Shown in pieces: positions 61,945-64,000 of a stretch of 64,000 nt of DNA. Every line of letters starts with the position of its first letter. Within the stretch, counting starts at the first letter, position 1. The DNA lies in assembly GCA_030651695.1 (NCBI GenBank), contig JAUSCD010000033.1, forward strand, positions 81,574 to 145,573, given 5' to 3'. The stretch comes from Pseudohongiella sp. (lineage in GTDB: Bacteria > Pseudomonadota > Gammaproteobacteria > Pseudomonadales > Pseudohongiellaceae). The notes beneath the pieces are model-generated. The model made no database searches and was not told the origin of the DNA. It saw nothing but the letters and a program-made list of their open reading frames with translations. Position numbers and translations under genes: made by a program.

Positions 61945-62125
61945 GCAACGGGAGCGGGCCGCTGTGCCGGACCGGCCGCATCTTCTGACTGGCCGACCGG
62001 AGCTGCGCAACTCGACGTCGCGGCTGCGCCGCTCCGGACTCGAACAGTGCTCGCTCTTTTTCGGTCGGCCAGTCAGAAGATAAGCGCGGCCTGATTGGTC
62101 CGGCACAGCGCCCCGCTCCCGTTGC
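61945..62125 (+). repeat. Compound hairpin element, copy B
   Basis: Outer 29-bp arms (61945-61973 and 62097-62125) pair with one mismatch. Inner arms (61974-61998 and 62063-62091) pair apart from a 4-base bulge in the right arm. TGATT separates the inner and outer arms on the right side only. The apex has GCGCAACTCG and ACAGTGCTCGCTC. It lies between the convergent serine hydrolase and acyltransferase genes. Confidence 0.9.
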
Positions 62126-62165
62126 GGTGCCACCCTTCTGGTGCTCAGTATCTGGTGGGAGCGCA

Positions 62166-63596
62166 TTACGCGCAAATCCTGGGATCGTTTTGCCACCAGT
62201 GGGCAACAGAGTTGGCGTAATATTTGACCAGTGTCCGTTGCGCGGGGTTAATGCAGAATCGGTCATTCTTTTCTTGTACAAGCTCACGTGCCGTCATCGA
62301 TTCCAGACTTTTCAACAGCGTGCGTGAGCGCGGTTTCTCGTCAGCCTTCATGGCCGCACCGTTGGCAATCATCAGATCGAGCAAGTCATCACAACGACTG
62401 ACGATCTCCAGCGAAGTCAGCGATTCCTCTTCTGAACGCAGTAACACAGACGCAATCACAGGCACCGGGATGATTGGCATCACATAACGTAATGCCTCCA
62501 TCAGCACATCGGCCAACGCGGCTATCTGCACAATACGCTGCTCTTTGCTCAGATGATTGAAGTCGACGTTATGCTCGCTGCAATACTCGCGCATCGAAAT
62601 CGGTACACCAAAATTGACGCTGGCGTAACCAAAGCGTGACCAACGCGCACGCGAACTGACAAAGAGATTGTTTCCAAGAAACTGCTTCAGTCGCGCAAAA
62701 TGTTGACGCAGATCCGGGCGCTTTTCCCTGTTCTCCCAGGAGACCATATTCTGATCCTCCAGCACATGGTCATAGTTGATACCTACAGGCACAAAAACCA
62801 CGGAGCGATCGGTCTGCCAGTCATAGTTACGCAGCATGTAGTCCAGAAAACCCAGTTTCGGCACGCCCATGTAGCCATCCCGACTCAAGCCGCCCTCCAG
62901 AAACACCGCCTGACAAACACCACTTTTTGTTGCCGTACAGACATAACGCTCCAGCACCTTTCGGTATAAAGGGTTCTGCGATCCCCGGCGTACAAAAAAT
63001 GCGCCCATAGCACGGATGAGCATATCCAACGGAAAAATACGTGCCCACTCACCTACCGCAAACGAAAGTGTCACGCGTTCGGCAGCAAGATAACTGATAA
63101 GTACATAATCCATGTTGCTGCGATGATTCATCACAAACACCACAGTAGCGTCAGGATCAATTGATCTGAGTCCACCCGGATCGGCAGCGGAAACGCGAAC
63201 GCGATAGATAAACCGAGACAGTTTTTTTGATATCCAGTACACCGCCCGGTAATAAACATAAGCATTGAACGAGGGCACAATCTCACGTGCGTAACTCAGC
63301 ACACGTTGCTGCAGCACATCACGGGGAATATTTTCCTGCTGTGCCATCTGCTCGATCATGGCAATGACATCCTGATCAAACATCAGTTGATCAATCAGCA
63401 CCTGACGTCGGGTTCTTTGCAGAGGGCGGATACGAATCTGCAGATTGGTATTGAGTTTGTCCACCGCGCGGTTGAGGCGACGCCTGACATACCAGCGCAC
63501 ACTCGGAAACAGCACACTCATCAGCACGGCGTAAGCGGCGGCGACCAGCAGCAGAATAAAGACCCACACAGGCACAGTGACTGTTGAATCAAACAC
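62166..63596 (-). CDS. PlsB-like glycerol-3-phosphate/1-acyl-glycerol-phosphate acyltransferase
   Basis: 476 aa from a GTG at 63596 preceded by GGGAG. An N-terminal membrane segment (about residues 9-30) precedes the acyltransferase blocks: NHRSNMDYVLISYL (HX4D), GAFFVRRGSQNPLYRKVLERYV, FLEGGLSRDGYMGVPKLGFLDY and VFVPVGINYDHV. These follow the order in PlsB, but at 476 aa the protein is much shorter than E. coli PlsB. It probably acylates glycerol-3-phosphate or a lyso-lipid at the inner membrane. Hairpin copies B and C bracket it. Confidence 0.9.
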   Translation of the reverse strand: MFDSTVTVPVWVFILLLVAAAYAVLMSVLFPSVRWYVRRRLNRAVDKLNTNLQIRIRPLQRTRRQVLIDQLMFDQDVIAMIEQMAQQENIPRDVLQQRVLSYAREIVPSFNAYVYYRAVYWISKKLSRFIYRVRVSAADPGGLRSIDPDATVVFVMNHRSNMDYVLISYLAAERVTLSFAVGEWARIFPLDMLIRAMGAFFVRRGSQNPLYRKVLERYVCTATKSGVCQAVFLEGGLSRDGYMGVPKLGFLDYMLRNYDWQTDRSVVFVPVGINYDHVLEDQNMVSWENREKRPDLRQHFARLKQFLGNNLFVSSRARWSRFGYASVNFGVPISMREYCSEHNVDFNHLSKEQRIVQIAALADVLMEALRYVMPIIPVPVIASVLLRSEEESLTSLEIVSRCDDLLDLMIANGAAMKADEKPRSRTLLKSLESMTARELVQEKNDRFCINPAQRTLVKYYANSVAHWWQNDPRICA

Positions 63597-63640
63597 GGAA
63601 CTCCCGGAAGCGGTTGTTTTAATTGTTTTGTGTTACCGGG

Positions 63641-64000
63641 AGAATAAACAGGCAACCACTAATTGTCGATGCCAGCGTGTGGTCCTCAAAGACACCTACT
63701 ATTGCGGCTTCTATCCTGATCCGGAGTGAGCAACGGGAGCGGGTTGTTGCAGCAGACCGGCCGCATCCTCTTAGGGGCGCCCGGCGTTGCGGAACTCGCC
63801 CTCGCCCGCTCCGCGGGCTCGGAGCTCAGACAGTCCTCACGCTTTTTCGGGCGCCCCCTCAGAGGATAAGCGCGGCCTGATTGGTCTGCTGCAACAACCC
63901 GCTCCCGTTGCTCACTCCGGATCAGGATAGAAGCCGCAATAGTAGGTGTCTTTGAGGACCACACGCTGGCATCGACAATTAGTGGTTGCCTGTTTATTCT
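63641..64000. repeat. Perfect 118-bp-arm inverted repeat running to the window end
   Basis: 63641-63758 is the exact reverse complement of 63883-64000. I checked it base by base. The arms enclose the core of hairpin copy C. About 85 bp of each arm lie outside the ~30-bp arm expected for the element, and the palindrome may continue beyond base 64000. Confidence 0.95.
63728..63913 (+). repeat. Compound hairpin element, copy C
   Basis: The same design as copies A and B: GGCCGCATCCTCT (from 63759) pairs with AGAGGATAAGCGCGGCC (to 63877) with the same 4-base bulge, TGATT follows on the right, and the outer arms (GAGCAACGGGAGCGGG on the left) are perfect. The apex is GCGGAACTCGCCCTCGC through CTCAGACAGTCCTCACGC. 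It lies 130 bp upstream of the acyltransferase start. No protein-coding gene is seen in the 404 bp from 63597 to the end. Confidence 0.9.

Noticed and set aside
60311..62125. Integron attC sites or a CRISPR array as an explanation of the hairpins
   Set aside because: There are no RYYYAAC/GTTRRRY ends, no integrase, and no regularly spaced short repeats with spacers.
63623..63964. Two symmetrical open frames inside the terminal palindrome
   Set aside because: They mirror each other because of the inverted repeat and have no coding character.
1..64000. tRNA, rRNA, prophage, transposase or secretion-system genes
   Set aside because: None were recognisable on either strand; only non-coding repeats suggest mobility.

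Overview
The window is chromosomal DNA from a Gram-negative, aerobic, heterotrophic bacterium, most likely a gammaproteobacterium of the marine oligotroph type. Support comes from fused TrpEG, DadA with a divergent Lrp regulator, a PlsB-like acyltransferase, YfbR, HslO, an MshQ-like protein, MipA and other outer-membrane proteins, and Tat and Sec signals. A Halieaceae or Pseudohongiella-like host is only a guess. Coding density is high and about 60 protein genes can be supported. I see no tRNA, rRNA, CRISPR array, intact insertion sequence or prophage.

Layout. 1-5.9 kb: rhodanese and GNAT pair, Tat-exported PhoD-type phosphatase, CysC, an alkylation-repair pair (AlkA-like glycosylase divergent from an Ada-like AraC/methyltransferase), and a TetR/membrane-protein pair with two palindromic operators. 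5.9-14.5 kb: TPR/2OG-oxygenase, a DUF2975-like/XRE/DUF1330/DJ-1 cluster, Lrp divergent from dadA, SRPBCC/ArsR, EVE protein, TauE exporter, a deleted AraC pseudogene and a VOC protein. 14.5-19.7 kb: fused isobutyryl-CoA mutase IcmF, its MerR (LiuR-like) regulator with a clear operator, and a thiolase. 19.9-31.7 kb: DUF418 protein, a 1.0-kaa MshQ-like surface protein without other pilus genes, phosphate and Ca/Na transporters, a Bacteroidetes-style PEP carboxylase, an MFS carrier and YfbR. 31.9-39.4 kb: XRE regulator with twin operators, AbgT transporter, a redoxin/cytochrome/PHM-like copper protein, thiolase, VOC protein and ArfB.

39.4-50.1 kb: a candidate small RNA with a sigma-54-like promoter, S1/P1 nuclease plus MipA plus AlkC-like operon, FAD oxidoreductase, threonine aldolase, alpha/beta-hydrolase, GFA and cupin genes, and a three-gene 2-oxoacid dehydrogenase operon whose E2 lacks the usual subunit-binding domain. 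50.1-57.6 kb: HslO, HupE/UreJ, HicB-like protein, TrpEG preceded by a tryptophan-rich leader peptide, then a GlxA-type regulator divergent from a secreted DJ-1 protein. 57.6-64 kb: a beta-barrel protein, secreted RidA, SDR, serine hydrolase and PlsB-like acyltransferase.

The most unusual content is intergenic. Three copies of a ~180-230 bp compound hairpin lie within 3.6 kb (60.3-63.9 kb). They share the apical sequence and bulge positions, but their stem sequences differ and still pair. The last copy has perfect arms of at least 118 bp running to the final base of the window. Several other palindrome families lie at 2.6, 14.5, 18.4, 34.5, 38.0 and 38.4 kb.
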